Shown: positions 38,050-47,236, numbered from the stretch's first letter. The stretch is 64,000 nucleotides of DNA from Rhodocista pekingensis (GCF_042665545.1 NZ_JBHTCM010000005.1:62001-126000); one strand, 5' to 3'. A program made the numbers and translations. Notes: a model not told the origin generated them from the letters alone.

Positions 38050-38643
38050 GTGTATCGCAAAGCGGAGCGGAATGTGGACATTTATTTCTCGGCAGACATC
38101 GAAACTGATGGACCCATTCCTGGGCCATATTCGATTCTGTCTTTTGCCCTCGTGTATGCAGGGTCTTATAATGGCGTGTCATTCCATAAACCAAAATCAT
38201 ACGACTTGTACTTTTACAAAGAGCTAAAGCCAATATCTGAACAGTACCAAGAAGAGGCGCTTAAGGTTAATGGGTTAAATCGCCAGGCCTTAATGGAGCG
38301 CGGTGCAAATCCCATTGACGCTATGAACGAAGCATATGAATGGGTGCAGAATTTATCCAAAAATGGAAAGCCAATTCTTGTTGCATACCCACTGAGTTTT
38401 GATTGGGCATGGCTCTACTGGTACTTCATTCGGTTTTCGAAAAACGGCTCGCCCTTTGGGTATTCGCAATGTTTTGACATAAAGACGGCAGTTGCGGTAA
38501 AAACCGGATTGCCGATTGTTCATGCTGGTAGATCGCGGTTGCCGACTTCTCTTCGCTCTGAGCGTATCCACACGCATCATGCAGTCGATGACGCCATCGA
38601 GCAGGCAGAGGTTTTTGCCAAGGTATTTGAATGGAGATTGTAA
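38050..38643 (+). CDS. DEDDh-family 3'-5' exonuclease
   Basis: About 197 residues. Acidic residues of the DEDDh core: D16 and E18 (FSADIETDGP), D118 (SFDWAWLY), H176 and D181 (HHAVDDAIEQA). These fit RNase T/DnaQ-like exonucleases. The start shown is GTG; a second GTG at 38074 with GGAG upstream (VDIYFSADIE) may be the true start. The stop overlaps the next gene (TAATG), so the two are co-translated. Codon use is AT-rich, unlike neighbours, suggesting transfer. Substrate unknown. Confidence 0.82.
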   Translation: MYRKAERNVDIYFSADIETDGPIPGPYSILSFALVYAGSYNGVSFHKPKSYDLYFYKELKPISEQYQEEALKVNGLNRQALMERGANPIDAMNEAYEWVQNLSKNGKPILVAYPLSFDWAWLYWYFIRFSKNGSPFGYSQCFDIKTAVAVKTGLPIVHAGRSRLPTSLRSERIHTHHAVDDAIEQAEVFAKVFEWRL

Positions 38644-39665
38644 TGAATGAGCGCGTTGTGTTGAATGAAATCAAGAAGCGACGTGAATATACTTTGACGA
38701 GAACAAGTGACTTAAAGAACAAGCTTAGTGGGGCCAATGCTCTACTGGGAAACGTGGCTTGCATTTATGCCACTGGCTCGTTTGGAAGATTGGAAGCTAG
38801 CTCCAGAAGTGATCTTGATTTATTTATTGTTGCTCGATCGCAAGAGGACCAGGAAGACGAAAAGGGCATTAAGAAAAGTCAGTTAAAGAGGCTTGACGAA
38901 ATTTGTATTAAGGCTGATTTGATCAAAGCAATTCGTGAGCTTAATATCCCGGATTTTGATGGCGATGGAAAGTATCTTGGTCACTATTCTGTAGATGCAT
39001 TTGTAAAAACCCTTGGCGCGCCTGATGACGACTCAACTAATGCCCTGACGGGGCGTTTGTTGTTGTTTCTTGAAAGTCGCCCATTGCTTGGCAATTCTGT
39101 TTATTCTGATGTAATAAGTGACGTAACCGCTGCATATTGGAGAGACTACGAGGATCACAAGGAGAATTTTGCACCTGCATTTCTGGCAAATGACATTTTG
39201 CGTCTCTGGAGAACTTTCTGTGTTAATTACGAGGCGCGAAGAAAAACAATCCCGGAAAAAAACAAAATAAGCGGAAAAGTAAAGAATTATAAGTTAAAGC
39301 ATAGCAGGATGCTCACATGCTATTCCGCTCTTCTCTACCTTCTTGCGATTTTTAAGGAAAATGGAACTGTATCGCCAAAAGACGCGATAAAGATGACCGA
39401 GAAAACGCCAACGGAGCGCCTAGAATTCCTGTTGACTGTTGACGGCATTCGCGAATCTCGCGACACTATCGAGAGGCTGCTGATTCAGTACGATAAATTT
39501 CTGGTGAATACGGGAGAGTCGGAAACTCCTCTCGAAGAAAGATTTGAAGATAGAGAATCCTTTCATAACCTCATGTCCGATTCGAAGCTCTTCGGCGAGC
39601 TTATGTTTGATGCGATGCAGAAAATCGGCAGGGAATCTGAACTTTTCCGCCTCATGGTTGTTTAG
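38643..39665 (+). CDS. Nucleotidyltransferase (DUF294/GlnD-like N-terminal domain)
   Basis: 340 residues. The polymerase-beta-type NTase motif GSFGRLEASSRSDLDLF (45-61) has G-S and the D57/D59 pair. A long helical C-terminal part (about 130-340) contains no recognised domain. The pattern resembles PII-uridylyltransferase-like/DUF294 proteins, though GlnD HD and ACT domains are absent. The ATG overlaps the stop of the exonuclease gene. AT-rich codons match its partner, not the host. The substrate (protein or nucleotide) is unknown; a conflict-system role is inferred only from the pairing and composition. Confidence 0.8.
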   Translation: MNERVVLNEIKKRREYTLTRTSDLKNKLSGANALLGNVACIYATGSFGRLEASSRSDLDLFIVARSQEDQEDEKGIKKSQLKRLDEICIKADLIKAIRELNIPDFDGDGKYLGHYSVDAFVKTLGAPDDDSTNALTGRLLLFLESRPLLGNSVYSDVISDVTAAYWRDYEDHKENFAPAFLANDILRLWRTFCVNYEARRKTIPEKNKISGKVKNYKLKHSRMLTCYSALLYLLAIFKENGTVSPKDAIKMTEKTPTERLEFLLTVDGIRESRDTIERLLIQYDKFLVNTGESETPLEERFEDRESFHNLMSDSKLFGELMFDAMQKIGRESELFRLMVV

Positions 39666-39690
39666 GGCGCTAAGTTTCTGCTGCCTTTGG

Positions 39691-40007
39691 ATGCCCGCGC
39701 GCGCGTCTGTGGCCGGGTTCGTCGAGGCCTGGACGGCGGCGGAGGCGGGCGGTCCGGCCGAGCCGTCCGACCGGCTGTATTTCGCCGACCGGGCCGGCGT
39801 CGCCGCCATCTTCACGCCCCGCCGCGTCGCGCTGCTGGATGACCTGCGGCGGGAGCCGGCGTCCGGGTGCTTGTCCGGCGGCGGGGCCGCGACCAGAAGA
39901 ACGTCCACGCCGATGGGCAGGTGCTCGTCACCGTGGGCCTGATCGAGCGGGACGGACGGACCGTCCCCGATGCCGAACTCGGCGCCTCGCCGCACGTCGC
40001 CGCCTGA
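39691..40007 (+). pseudogene. Frameshifted winged-helix (HVO_A0114-type) regulator remnant
   Basis: The first frame reads VAGFVEAWTAAEAG, LYFADRAGVAAIFTPRRVALLDDLRRE, the usual N-terminal half of HVO_A0114-type putative transcriptional regulators, then loses sense near 39865. A different frame continues GRDQKNVHADGQVL and GLIERDGRTVPDAE to a stop at 40005-40007, matching the family's winged-helix second half. At least one frameshift and probably lost residues separate them. GC-rich, so not part of the AT-rich island just upstream. Probably an old antitoxin-like gene. Confidence 0.62.
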
Positions 40008-40499
40008 CCGGTCCGCCGGGCCGGCTGCCGATCCGCCTTCCCGCCTGATCCCCCCCTTCCTGCGTTCTGTTCCGCGGGCGGGTGCCCCCTTGGGCATCAC
40101 CCGGGGCCCTGTTCCGTCGGCCGCCCGTCGGGGCGGCGTTCCCCGAGGACCGGGCCGCAGGAGCCGGTCGCCATACCCTGGGGCGTCATGCCCGGATTTG
40201 CCATGCCTGAAACATCAGGCCCGGTCGGCTGCGCTCCTGTGCGCCTTGGGCAGGGATTGTTAACAAGTTATCAATAATTAATCGCTAATACATAATATTC
40301 ATACAGTAAATTATTAGCATACTAATGAATGTTAGAATGCTCATTGCGTGAAAACGTGCGCCCGGAATTGGGGCGGCGCGCTGTTTTATCTCGCTATTGA
40401 TGACCGTTTATTGAAGTTCGGCATTTTCATCGAATTCGTCGCCATTCTAAGCTCGTTCCAGGTGATCGCTTCCTGGTCACCGGAATGGAGGAATGCGCC
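40008..40499 (+). promoter_or_regulatory. Non-coding leader of the chemoreceptor gene with an extreme AT patch
   Basis: No gene is supported in these 490 bases. From about 40258 to 40340 the sequence becomes extremely AT-rich and holds an inverted repeat GCTAATA (40284-40290) / TATTAGC (40312-40318), plus TTATCAATAATTAA. This contrasts with GC-rich sequence on both sides. It is a likely promoter or protein-binding region for the chemoreceptor gene; no sigma hexamers are certain. Confidence 0.45.
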
Positions 40500-42182
40500 A
40501 TGCCACGTCTGGTCGATATATCCATACGCGTCCGAATCTTCGCTGCTTTCGGGCTGGTCCTGCTGGTGACCCTGGCTCTCGGCGGGTTCGGGCTGGCCCA
40601 GCTCGCCACGATCAGCCGGGCGGCCGACGTGGTGGCGGGCAACTCGCTGCCCTCGGTGGTCGGCAGCAACGGCATCCTCAAGGGGGTGCTCAACTACCGC
40701 CGCCATCAGGCGGCGATGCTGCTCAACACCGACCCGGAGGTGATCGCCGAGCGCCGGGAGCTTCTGGCCGGCCAGATCGCGGAGATCGCGGCCAGCCGTC
40801 AGGCCTACGAGGTCCTGATCACCAGTGACCGGGAGGCGTTCGGCAAGTTCGACCGGGCCTGGGCCCGGTTCCTGCCGATGTCGGCGGAGATCGAGACCCT
40901 GCTGCGCGACGGCAAGCGCGCCGACCTGCTGGCGATCTACAACGGCCCGTCGCGCATCGCCATCGACGAGGCCATCGCCGCGCTGGAGGAAGCGGTCGAG
41001 ATCAATGAGCATGCCGGCAAGGACGCGGGCGACATGATCGTGGACGCGACCGGCAGCGCCATGGTCGGCACCGTCATCGCCCTGATCGTCGCCGCCGCCC
41101 TTGCCGTGGCCGCGGGTCTGACGACCGTCGCCACCGTGGCCGGGCCGACGCTGCGCCTGACCGATACGATGAACCGGCTCAGCCGCCGCGAGCTGACGGC
41201 GCCGGTGGACGGCGCCGACCGCAAGGACGAGATCGGCGCCATGGCCCGCGCCGTGCAGGTCTTCAAGGACGGGCTGATCGAGGCCGAGCGCCTGACCGCC
41301 GCCCAGAAGGCGGAGGAGAAGGCCAAGGCCGCCCGCGCCGCGCGGGTGGACTCGCTCGTCCATGCCTTCGACGGCACCTCCAGCGAGTCGCTGCGCGCCG
41401 TCTCCGCCGCCGCCACCGAACTGGACGCCACCGCCCAGAGCATGGCCGCCATCGCCGAGGAAACCAGCCGTCAGGCCACCTCCGCCGCCTCGGCCGCGGA
41501 GCAGACCACGGCCAACGTGCAGACCGTCGCCGCCGCGGCGGAGGAGATGGCCGCCTCCATCCAGGAGATCAACCGGCAGGTCAACCGCGCCAAGGGCGTG
41601 GCCCAGCGGGCGGCGCAGAGCGTGCGGGAGACGAACGTCACGGTCGAGGGTCTGACCGCGGCGACGCAGAAGATCGGCGAGGTGGTGACCCTGATCCAGG
41701 CGATCGCGGCCCAGACCAACCTGCTGGCCCTGAACGCCACGATCGAGGCGGCCCGCGCCGGGGAGGCCGGCAAGGGCTTCGCCGTCGTCGCCAGCGAGGT
41801 GAAGAACCTGGCCGGCCAGACCGCCAAGGCGACGGAGGAGATCGCCGCCCAGATCGCCGCCGTGCAGAAGGTGTCGGGCGAAACCTCGACCGCGATCCAG
41901 TCCATCGGCACCATCATCGAGGAGGTCAACAGCATCTCCGCCACCATCGCCGCGGCGATGGAGCAGCAGGGTGCCTCGACCAACGAGATCAGCCGCAACG
42001 TGACCCAGGCCGCGGCCGGCACGCAGGAGGTCTCCGCCAACATCGGTCAGGTGACGCAGGTGACCGGGCAGGCCGGCGCCGCTGCCACCCAGGTGCTGGG
42101 TGCCGCCGGCGACCTGGCCCGCCAGTCCGAGTCCCTCAAGCAGGAGGTCGAACGCTTCCTCGCCGCCATCAAGGCGGCCTGA
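40500..42182 (+). CDS. Methyl-accepting chemotaxis protein
   Basis: 560 residues. ATG 40500 has a strong TGGAGGAA RBS (an ATG at 40485 lies in that RBS). TM1 about residues 12-36, a ~140-residue four-helix-bundle-type periplasmic sensor, TM2 about 180-205 (VGTVIALIVAAALAVAAGL), then a HAMP linker (MNRLSRRELTAPVDGADRKD) and a long signalling coiled coil. The tip reads VVTLIQAIAAQTNLLALNAT and IEAARAGEAGKGFAVVASEV, diagnostic. No cheA/cheW adjoins it, so this is an orphan receptor. Ligand unknown. Confidence 0.95.
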   Translation: MPRLVDISIRVRIFAAFGLVLLVTLALGGFGLAQLATISRAADVVAGNSLPSVVGSNGILKGVLNYRRHQAAMLLNTDPEVIAERRELLAGQIAEIAASRQAYEVLITSDREAFGKFDRAWARFLPMSAEIETLLRDGKRADLLAIYNGPSRIAIDEAIAALEEAVEINEHAGKDAGDMIVDATGSAMVGTVIALIVAAALAVAAGLTTVATVAGPTLRLTDTMNRLSRRELTAPVDGADRKDEIGAMARAVQVFKDGLIEAERLTAAQKAEEKAKAARAARVDSLVHAFDGTSSESLRAVSAAATELDATAQSMAAIAEETSRQATSAASAAEQTTANVQTVAAAAEEMAASIQEINRQVNRAKGVAQRAAQSVRETNVTVEGLTAATQKIGEVVTLIQAIAAQTNLLALNATIEAARAGEAGKGFAVVASEVKNLAGQTAKATEEIAAQIAAVQKVSGETSTAIQSIGTIIEEVNSISATIAAAMEQQGASTNEISRNVTQAAAGTQEVSANIGQVTQVTGQAGAAATQVLGAAGDLARQSESLKQEVERFLAAIKAA

Positions 42183-42230
42183 TCCCCGACCGACGGGGTC
42201 CCGCGGCGCCGTTCCGGTGCCGCGGGGCCG

Positions 42231-42345
42231 CCCCCGCCGTCCGGGCCCCCGCCGTCCGGGCCCCCGCCGTCCGGGCCCCCGCCGTCCGGGCCCCCGCCGT
42301 CCGGGCCCCCGCCGTCCGGGCCCCCGCCGTCCGGGCCATCGCCGT
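42231..42345. repeat. 15-bp GC-rich tandem repeat, 6 perfect copies plus variants
   Basis: The unit CCGGGCCCCCGCCGT occurs six times head to tail (42241-42330), preceded by a partial copy and followed by one diverged copy. It is non-coding, between the chemoreceptor and the oxidoreductase genes, with high GC and no hairpin. Slippage is the likely origin. Confidence 0.9.
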
Positions 42346-42454
42346 TCTTCCGCCTCTGGCGGCGGATCGGTGTTTCCGGCGGCACAAAGCAGCCCCGCCC
42401 TGGTTGAGAGTGGCGCCGGCCCTGCCGGCGGACCAGACGACCACGGGGTCTTCC

Positions 42455-42961
42455 ATGAGCATGACGGTCAACGGTGTCAGTGTCGGCCTGCCCGACGATC
42501 CGCGCGTCTCCCTGCTCGATCTGCTGCGCGATCATCTCGGGCTGCCCGGGACCAAGAAGGGCTGTGATCAGGGCGCCTGCGGGGCCTGCACCGTGCTGGC
42601 GGACGGGGAGCGCATCGTTTCCTGCCTCGCACTGGCGGTCCAGTATGCGGGCCGGTCGATCACGACGATCGAGGGGCTGGGGACGCCCGATGCCCTGCAC
42701 CCGCTCCAGCGGGCCTTCATCGAGCAGGACGGATTCCAGTGCGGCTACTGCACGCCGGGCCAGATCTGCTCGGCCGTGGGAATGATCGAGGAGTTGCGCC
42801 GCGGGGTGCCCAGCCATGTGACGGCGGACCTCGCGGCCGACAGGATCGCGCCCACCCCCGAGGAACTGCGCGAGCGGATGAGCGGCAATCTGTGCCGCTG
42901 CGGCGCACACAACGGGATCATCGCCGCCATCGCCGGAACCGTCGCGGAGGCCGCGGCATGA
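42455..42961 (+). CDS. 2Fe-2S subunit of a xanthine-dehydrogenase-family oxidoreductase
   Basis: 168 residues. Plant-type ferredoxin site C37, C42, C45, C57 (KKGCDQGACGACTVLA). The helical second cluster domain has C96/C99 (QCGYCTPG) and C147/C149 (NLCRCG). It transfers electrons from the molybdenum subunit to FAD. Similar in order to PaoA/YagT, but no twin-arginine signal is present, so a cytoplasmic enzyme is expected. The stop overlaps the next start (ATGA). Confidence 0.93.
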   Translation: MSMTVNGVSVGLPDDPRVSLLDLLRDHLGLPGTKKGCDQGACGACTVLADGERIVSCLALAVQYAGRSITTIEGLGTPDALHPLQRAFIEQDGFQCGYCTPGQICSAVGMIEELRRGVPSHVTADLAADRIAPTPEELRERMSGNLCRCGAHNGIIAAIAGTVAEAAA

Positions 42962-43944
42962 CCCCGTTCGTCTATGCGCGGGCCGCCGATGCGGCGGACG
43001 CCGTGCGCCGTGCCGCAGGCCCCGGGGCGAAGTATCTCGGCGGCGGCACCAACCTTGTCGATCTGATGCGGGAGACGGTGGAACGCCCGGCGGCGCTGGT
43101 CGATGTGACCGGCCTGTCGCACGGGATCGACGTGCTGCCCGACGGCGGTCTCCGCATCGGGGCGGCGGCGCGCAACACCGCGGTGGCGGAGCACCGGCTG
43201 GTGCGGACGCTCTATCCGGCGCTGGCGCGCGCCATCCTCTCCGGGGCCAGCGCCCAGATCCGCAACATGGCGACGGTCGGCGGCAACCTGCTCCAGCGCC
43301 CGCGCTGCTCCTATTTCTACGACGACGCGGGGTCGCGCTGTAACCGGCGCACGCCGGGCCAGGGCTGCGACGCGATCGACGGGTTCAACCGCAACCATGC
43401 GATCCTCGGCGCCTCGGACGCCTGCGTCGCCGTGCATCCCTCGGACATGGCCGTCGCCCTTGCCGCCCTTGATGCGACCGTCCGGCTGGAGGGCGCGGCC
43501 GGGGCCCGCAGCCTGCCGCTGACGGAGCTGCACCGGCTTCCCGGCGACCGGCCCGACATCGAGACGGTGCTCGCCCCCGGCGAGCTGATCACCGCGGTCG
43601 AGCTGCCGCCGCCGCTGTCCGCAAGCCGCTCGACCTATCGCAAGATCCGCGACCGGGCGAGCTTCGCCTTCGCGCTTGTCTCGGTCGCCGCCGTGCTCAC
43701 CGTCGAGGCGGGCCATGTCCGGGAGGTGCGCCTCGCCCTCGGCGGGGTCGCGCCCACGCCGTGGCGGGCCTGGCGGGCGGAACAGGCCCTGCGCGGGCAG
43801 CCGGCGACCGCGGCCGCGTTCCGCGCGGCGGCGGACGCCGAACTCACCGCCGCCCGGGCGCTGAAGGACAACGGCTTCAAGATCGAACTGACGCGGCGGA
43901 CGATCGTCGCGGCGCTCGCAGAGCTTGCGGGAGAGGCGCCATGA
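42958..43944 (+). CDS. FAD subunit with extra Fe-S insertion (PaoB-like)
   Basis: 328 residues. FAD-binding pieces: KYLGGGTNLVDLMRE and ATVGGNLLQRPRCSYFYDD. An insertion with C117, C128 and C137 (RCNRRTPGQGCDAIDGFNRNHAIL region) matches the [4Fe-4S]-bearing loop of PaoB/HcrB-type subunits. Starts within the stop of the 2Fe-2S gene and ends overlapping the molybdenum subunit start, a tight three-gene operon. Confidence 0.93.
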   Translation: MTPFVYARAADAADAVRRAAGPGAKYLGGGTNLVDLMRETVERPAALVDVTGLSHGIDVLPDGGLRIGAAARNTAVAEHRLVRTLYPALARAILSGASAQIRNMATVGGNLLQRPRCSYFYDDAGSRCNRRTPGQGCDAIDGFNRNHAILGASDACVAVHPSDMAVALAALDATVRLEGAAGARSLPLTELHRLPGDRPDIETVLAPGELITAVELPPPLSASRSTYRKIRDRASFAFALVSVAAVLTVEAGHVREVRLALGGVAPTPWRAWRAEQALRGQPATAAAFRAAADAELTAARALKDNGFKIELTRRTIVAALAELAGEAP

Positions 43945-46217
43945 GCGGCACCGGCAGCACGGAACCGGGGGCCGGAGCGGTCGCCCCCGACCCGCTCCTG
44001 CGTCCGCGGCAGCACGGCCAGATCGGCCGCCCCGTCGCGCGGATCGACGGGCCGCTGAAGGTGGCCGGGCGGGCGCCCTTCGCGGCGGAGATCCCGATGG
44101 CGAGCCTGGTCCATGCCGCGCTCGTCTGCAGTACGGTGGCCAGGGGCCGCATCGCCGTCATCGACACCGGCGCGGCCGAGGCGGCCCCCGGCGTCGTCGC
44201 GGTCATGACGCACCGCACCTGCCCGCGGCTGCATCCGCCGCCGGTCTTCCTCTCCGCGCCCAAGGCCGCGGCCGGCGACGATCTGCCGGTGATGCAGGAC
44301 GACCGCGTGCGCTGGAACGGCCAGCCGGTCGCCGTCGTCCTCGCCGCGACGCACGAACAGGCGGCCCATGCGGCGTCCCTGGTCCGCGTCCGCTACGACG
44401 CCGAGGCGGCGGTGACGCGCTTCGCGGAGGCCAAGGCTCGGGGCACGCGCGACGGGCAGTTCATGGGCGGGCCCCTGCATGTGGAGGTCGGCGACGCCGA
44501 CGCGGCCCTGGCGGCGGCCCCCGTCACCGTGGATGTCGTCTACCGCACGCCGCGGCACAATCACAATGCGATCGAACCCCACGCGGTCACCTGCGCCTGG
44601 CAGGGCGACACGCTGCGCGTCCACGACGCCTCGCAGATGGTGGCGCATTCGGCCTGGTCCATCGCCCGGATGTTCGGGATCGACGAGTCGCAGGTCGTCG
44701 TCACCTCGCCCTTCGTCGGCGGCGGGTTCGGCGGCAAGTGCCTCTGGCAGCACCAGGTCATCGCCGCCGCCGCGGCCCGGCTGGTCGGCCGTCCGGTGCG
44801 GCTGGTGCTGACGCGCGCGGACGTCTACCGCATCGTCGGCGGCCGCTCCCCGACCGAACAGCGGGTGGCGCTGGGCGCCGACCGTGACGGGCGGCTGACA
44901 GCGCTGATCCACGAGGGGACGACGCCCAAGACGGCCTTCAACGTGATGCCGGAGCCGTTCATCCTGCCGACCCGCAGCGCCTATGCGACCCCGGCGATGA
45001 AGCTCGACGTGCAGGTCGTCGAGCTGGACATGCTGAGCAACACCTTCATGCGCGCGCCGGGTGAGTCGGTCGGCACCGTTGCGCTGGAAGGGGCGATGGA
45101 CGAACTGGCCGAGGCGCTCGGCATCGACCCGGTGGCGCTGCGCCTCCGCAACGAGCCGGAGACGGACCCGGTATCGGGGCTGCCCTTCTCGTCCCGCCAC
45201 ATCGTCCAGGCGTGGCGGGCGGGGGCGGAGCGGTTCGGGTGGGGCCGGCGCAACCCGGTGCCGGGCGCGACCCGCGACGGGGACTGGCTGGTCGGCATGG
45301 GCTGCGCCATGGCGACCTATCCCTACTACCGCATGCCGGGCGGGGCGGCGCGGCTCACCCTGACCCGCGACGGGCGCGCGGTGGTCGAGATCGCGGCGCA
45401 CGAGATGGGCATGGGCACGGCGACCGTCCAGACCCAGATCGCCGCCGAGCGGCTGGCCCTGCCGCCGGAGGCGGTAACCTTCACCTATGGCGACTCAACC
45501 CTGCCGGGGGTGGTGCTGGCCGGCGGCTCGCAGCAGACGGCCGCCATCGGTGCGTCGGTGATGGCGGCACACCGCGCCCTGCTGGCCGAGCTTCTCGCCC
45601 TGGCCGGCAACGATTCCCCGCTCGCCGGGCTGGGTCCGGACGAGGTCGGCAGCCGCGACGGGGGCCTGTGCGCGCTCGCCGAGCCCGGCCGGTACGAGAG
45701 CTACGCCTCCATCCTCGGGCGCGCCCTGCGCGACAGCGTGTCCGTCGAGGCATCCGCCCCGGAACCGCAGGAGACCCGGCACTGGTCGATGCACAGCCAC
45801 GGTGCGATGTTCTGCGAGGTCCGCGTCCATGCGGTCACGGGCGAGCCGCGGGTCAGCCGCTTCCTGGGCTCGTTCGACTGCGGCCGCATCCTCAACCCCA
45901 GGACGGCCGCCAGCCAGTTCCGCGGCGGCATCATCATGGGGCTGGGGCTCGCCCTGATGGAGGAGACGCGGTTCGACGAGCGCACGGGCCGGGTGATGAA
46001 CCCCAGCCTCGCCGAGTACCACATCCCGGTGCATCTGGACGTGCCGGAGATCGACGTGATCTGGACCGACATCCCCGATCCGCACGCCCCCCTGGGCGCC
46101 CGGGGGATCGGGGAGATCGGCATCACCGGCACCGGCGCCGCCGTCGCCAACGCGATCTACAACGCCACCGGCCGCCGCATCCGCGACCTGCCGGTCACGC
46201 TCGACAGGCTGCTGTGA
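43941..46217 (+). CDS. Molybdopterin-binding subunit, aldehyde/xanthine oxidoreductase family
   Basis: 758 residues. Two-domain molybdenum hydroxylase: VDGPLKVAGRAPFAAE-like start, VVTSPFVGGGFGGKCLWQ, FMRAPGESVGTVALEGAMDE, the C-terminal SFDCGRILNP and the active-site Glu in LGARGIGEIGITG. An enzyme of the PaoC/YagR type oxidising aldehydes; substrate is uncertain. No XdhC/PaoD-like chaperone gene follows in the window. Confidence 0.93.
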   Translation: MSGTGSTEPGAGAVAPDPLLRPRQHGQIGRPVARIDGPLKVAGRAPFAAEIPMASLVHAALVCSTVARGRIAVIDTGAAEAAPGVVAVMTHRTCPRLHPPPVFLSAPKAAAGDDLPVMQDDRVRWNGQPVAVVLAATHEQAAHAASLVRVRYDAEAAVTRFAEAKARGTRDGQFMGGPLHVEVGDADAALAAAPVTVDVVYRTPRHNHNAIEPHAVTCAWQGDTLRVHDASQMVAHSAWSIARMFGIDESQVVVTSPFVGGGFGGKCLWQHQVIAAAAARLVGRPVRLVLTRADVYRIVGGRSPTEQRVALGADRDGRLTALIHEGTTPKTAFNVMPEPFILPTRSAYATPAMKLDVQVVELDMLSNTFMRAPGESVGTVALEGAMDELAEALGIDPVALRLRNEPETDPVSGLPFSSRHIVQAWRAGAERFGWGRRNPVPGATRDGDWLVGMGCAMATYPYYRMPGGAARLTLTRDGRAVVEIAAHEMGMGTATVQTQIAAERLALPPEAVTFTYGDSTLPGVVLAGGSQQTAAIGASVMAAHRALLAELLALAGNDSPLAGLGPDEVGSRDGGLCALAEPGRYESYASILGRALRDSVSVEASAPEPQETRHWSMHSHGAMFCEVRVHAVTGEPRVSRFLGSFDCGRILNPRTAASQFRGGIIMGLGLALMEETRFDERTGRVMNPSLAEYHIPVHLDVPEIDVIWTDIPDPHAPLGARGIGEIGITGTGAAVANAIYNATGRRIRDLPVTLDRLL

Positions 46218-46318
46218 TCCCGGTCCGCCCGCGCTGGGGGGCAACCGGGGCGGCTCCGATCATATCCGTCGTCCTCTGGGCGGGAGGGGATATCCGCCGC
46301 CCTGGGCGAACGCCATGC

Positions 46319-47236
46319 TCATCCCTTGAACACGTTCTCCCGGTGCCATTTCAGGAACTGGGGATGCGGTCTCAGGTCGCTCCGCTCGGGCAGCAGCAGC
46401 CTGCCGGTGGGTAGGAACAGGCGGCGCGCGCTATCCGGGACGTGCCTCTCGGCGACAAGCAGCGAGTGGTCGTCTGCGGCGGAGATCAGGCCGCGGTCGA
46501 ACATCCAGTGGACGGTGGAGGACAGGGCCAGACCGTTGCGCGGGCTGTCCGGCCCGTCGGCGGCGACGGGGCGGATGTGGGCCGCCTGCACCTCCGACCG
46601 GCCGCCGCCATTGATCAGGCGCAGTCCCGTGACGGCGCAGGTTTCATGGTAGGCGGACTTCACGGCGGCGGCAAAGGCGGCGTCGCGCACCGGGCGGGCC
46701 ACCAACCGCTCCATGATCGGGCGCTCGAACGCCGCCGGTTCGTCGGCGAACGCGAACGGGGCCACCGCCGCAGCCGGATCGGCAGCCAATCCGGCCGGCT
46801 CGGCCAGATCCAGGAGCCTTGCCATCCCGGCGGTCAGGATCTCCAGGTACTCGGCATCGGAAAGGGGGCGCACCGCCCGGCCGAAAGCCCCCTTGTTCGT
46901 CTGCCCATCCTGCCGGCGCAAGGCGGCTTCGTAGTAGTGCTCGCCTTCCCGGAACGGCACGGGTCGCGGCAGGGGCAGGTAATCGCGCACGAAGGCATAG
47001 AAATGGTCGGGCACGGTTGGGTCCGGCACGATCTGCGTTACCCGCGCCGTGGCGAAATAGGATTGCCGGCCCCCCCTGCTGGACAGCTCCCCGCTGGCCC
47101 GACGGGGTTCGTAGTAGATGATCCAATCGCCGACCGCGGCTTCCGCCACATTCAAGTATGTACGGGGGAAGTGATACCGGAACTCGGGCAGGTCGTCGTA
47201 GGTCGGCTCGACCTTGGTCGTGAAGACGGCTTTCAT
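46319..47236 (-). CDS. HNH endonuclease-domain protein
   Basis: 305 residues from ATG 47236 (MKAVFTTKVEPTYDD); longer in-frame readings exist. The C-terminal HNH_2-type domain has CAVTGLRLINGG, VQAAHIRPVA and NGLALSSTVHWMFDRGLIS, giving the H, N and H catalytic positions. The N-terminal part (YFATARVTQIVPDP, REGEHYYE) resembles SRA/YDG- or EVE-like modules only loosely, so DNA-modification recognition is possible but unproved. Restriction-like single-gene nucleases have this form. No methylase adjoins. Follows the MarR gene on the same strand. Confidence 0.8.
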   Translation of the reverse strand: MKAVFTTKVEPTYDDLPEFRYHFPRTYLNVAEAAVGDWIIYYEPRRASGELSSRGGRQSYFATARVTQIVPDPTVPDHFYAFVRDYLPLPRPVPFREGEHYYEAALRRQDGQTNKGAFGRAVRPLSDAEYLEILTAGMARLLDLAEPAGLAADPAAAVAPFAFADEPAAFERPIMERLVARPVRDAAFAAAVKSAYHETCAVTGLRLINGGGRSEVQAAHIRPVAADGPDSPRNGLALSSTVHWMFDRGLISAADDHSLLVAERHVPDSARRLFLPTGRLLLPERSDLRPHPQFLKWHRENVFKG

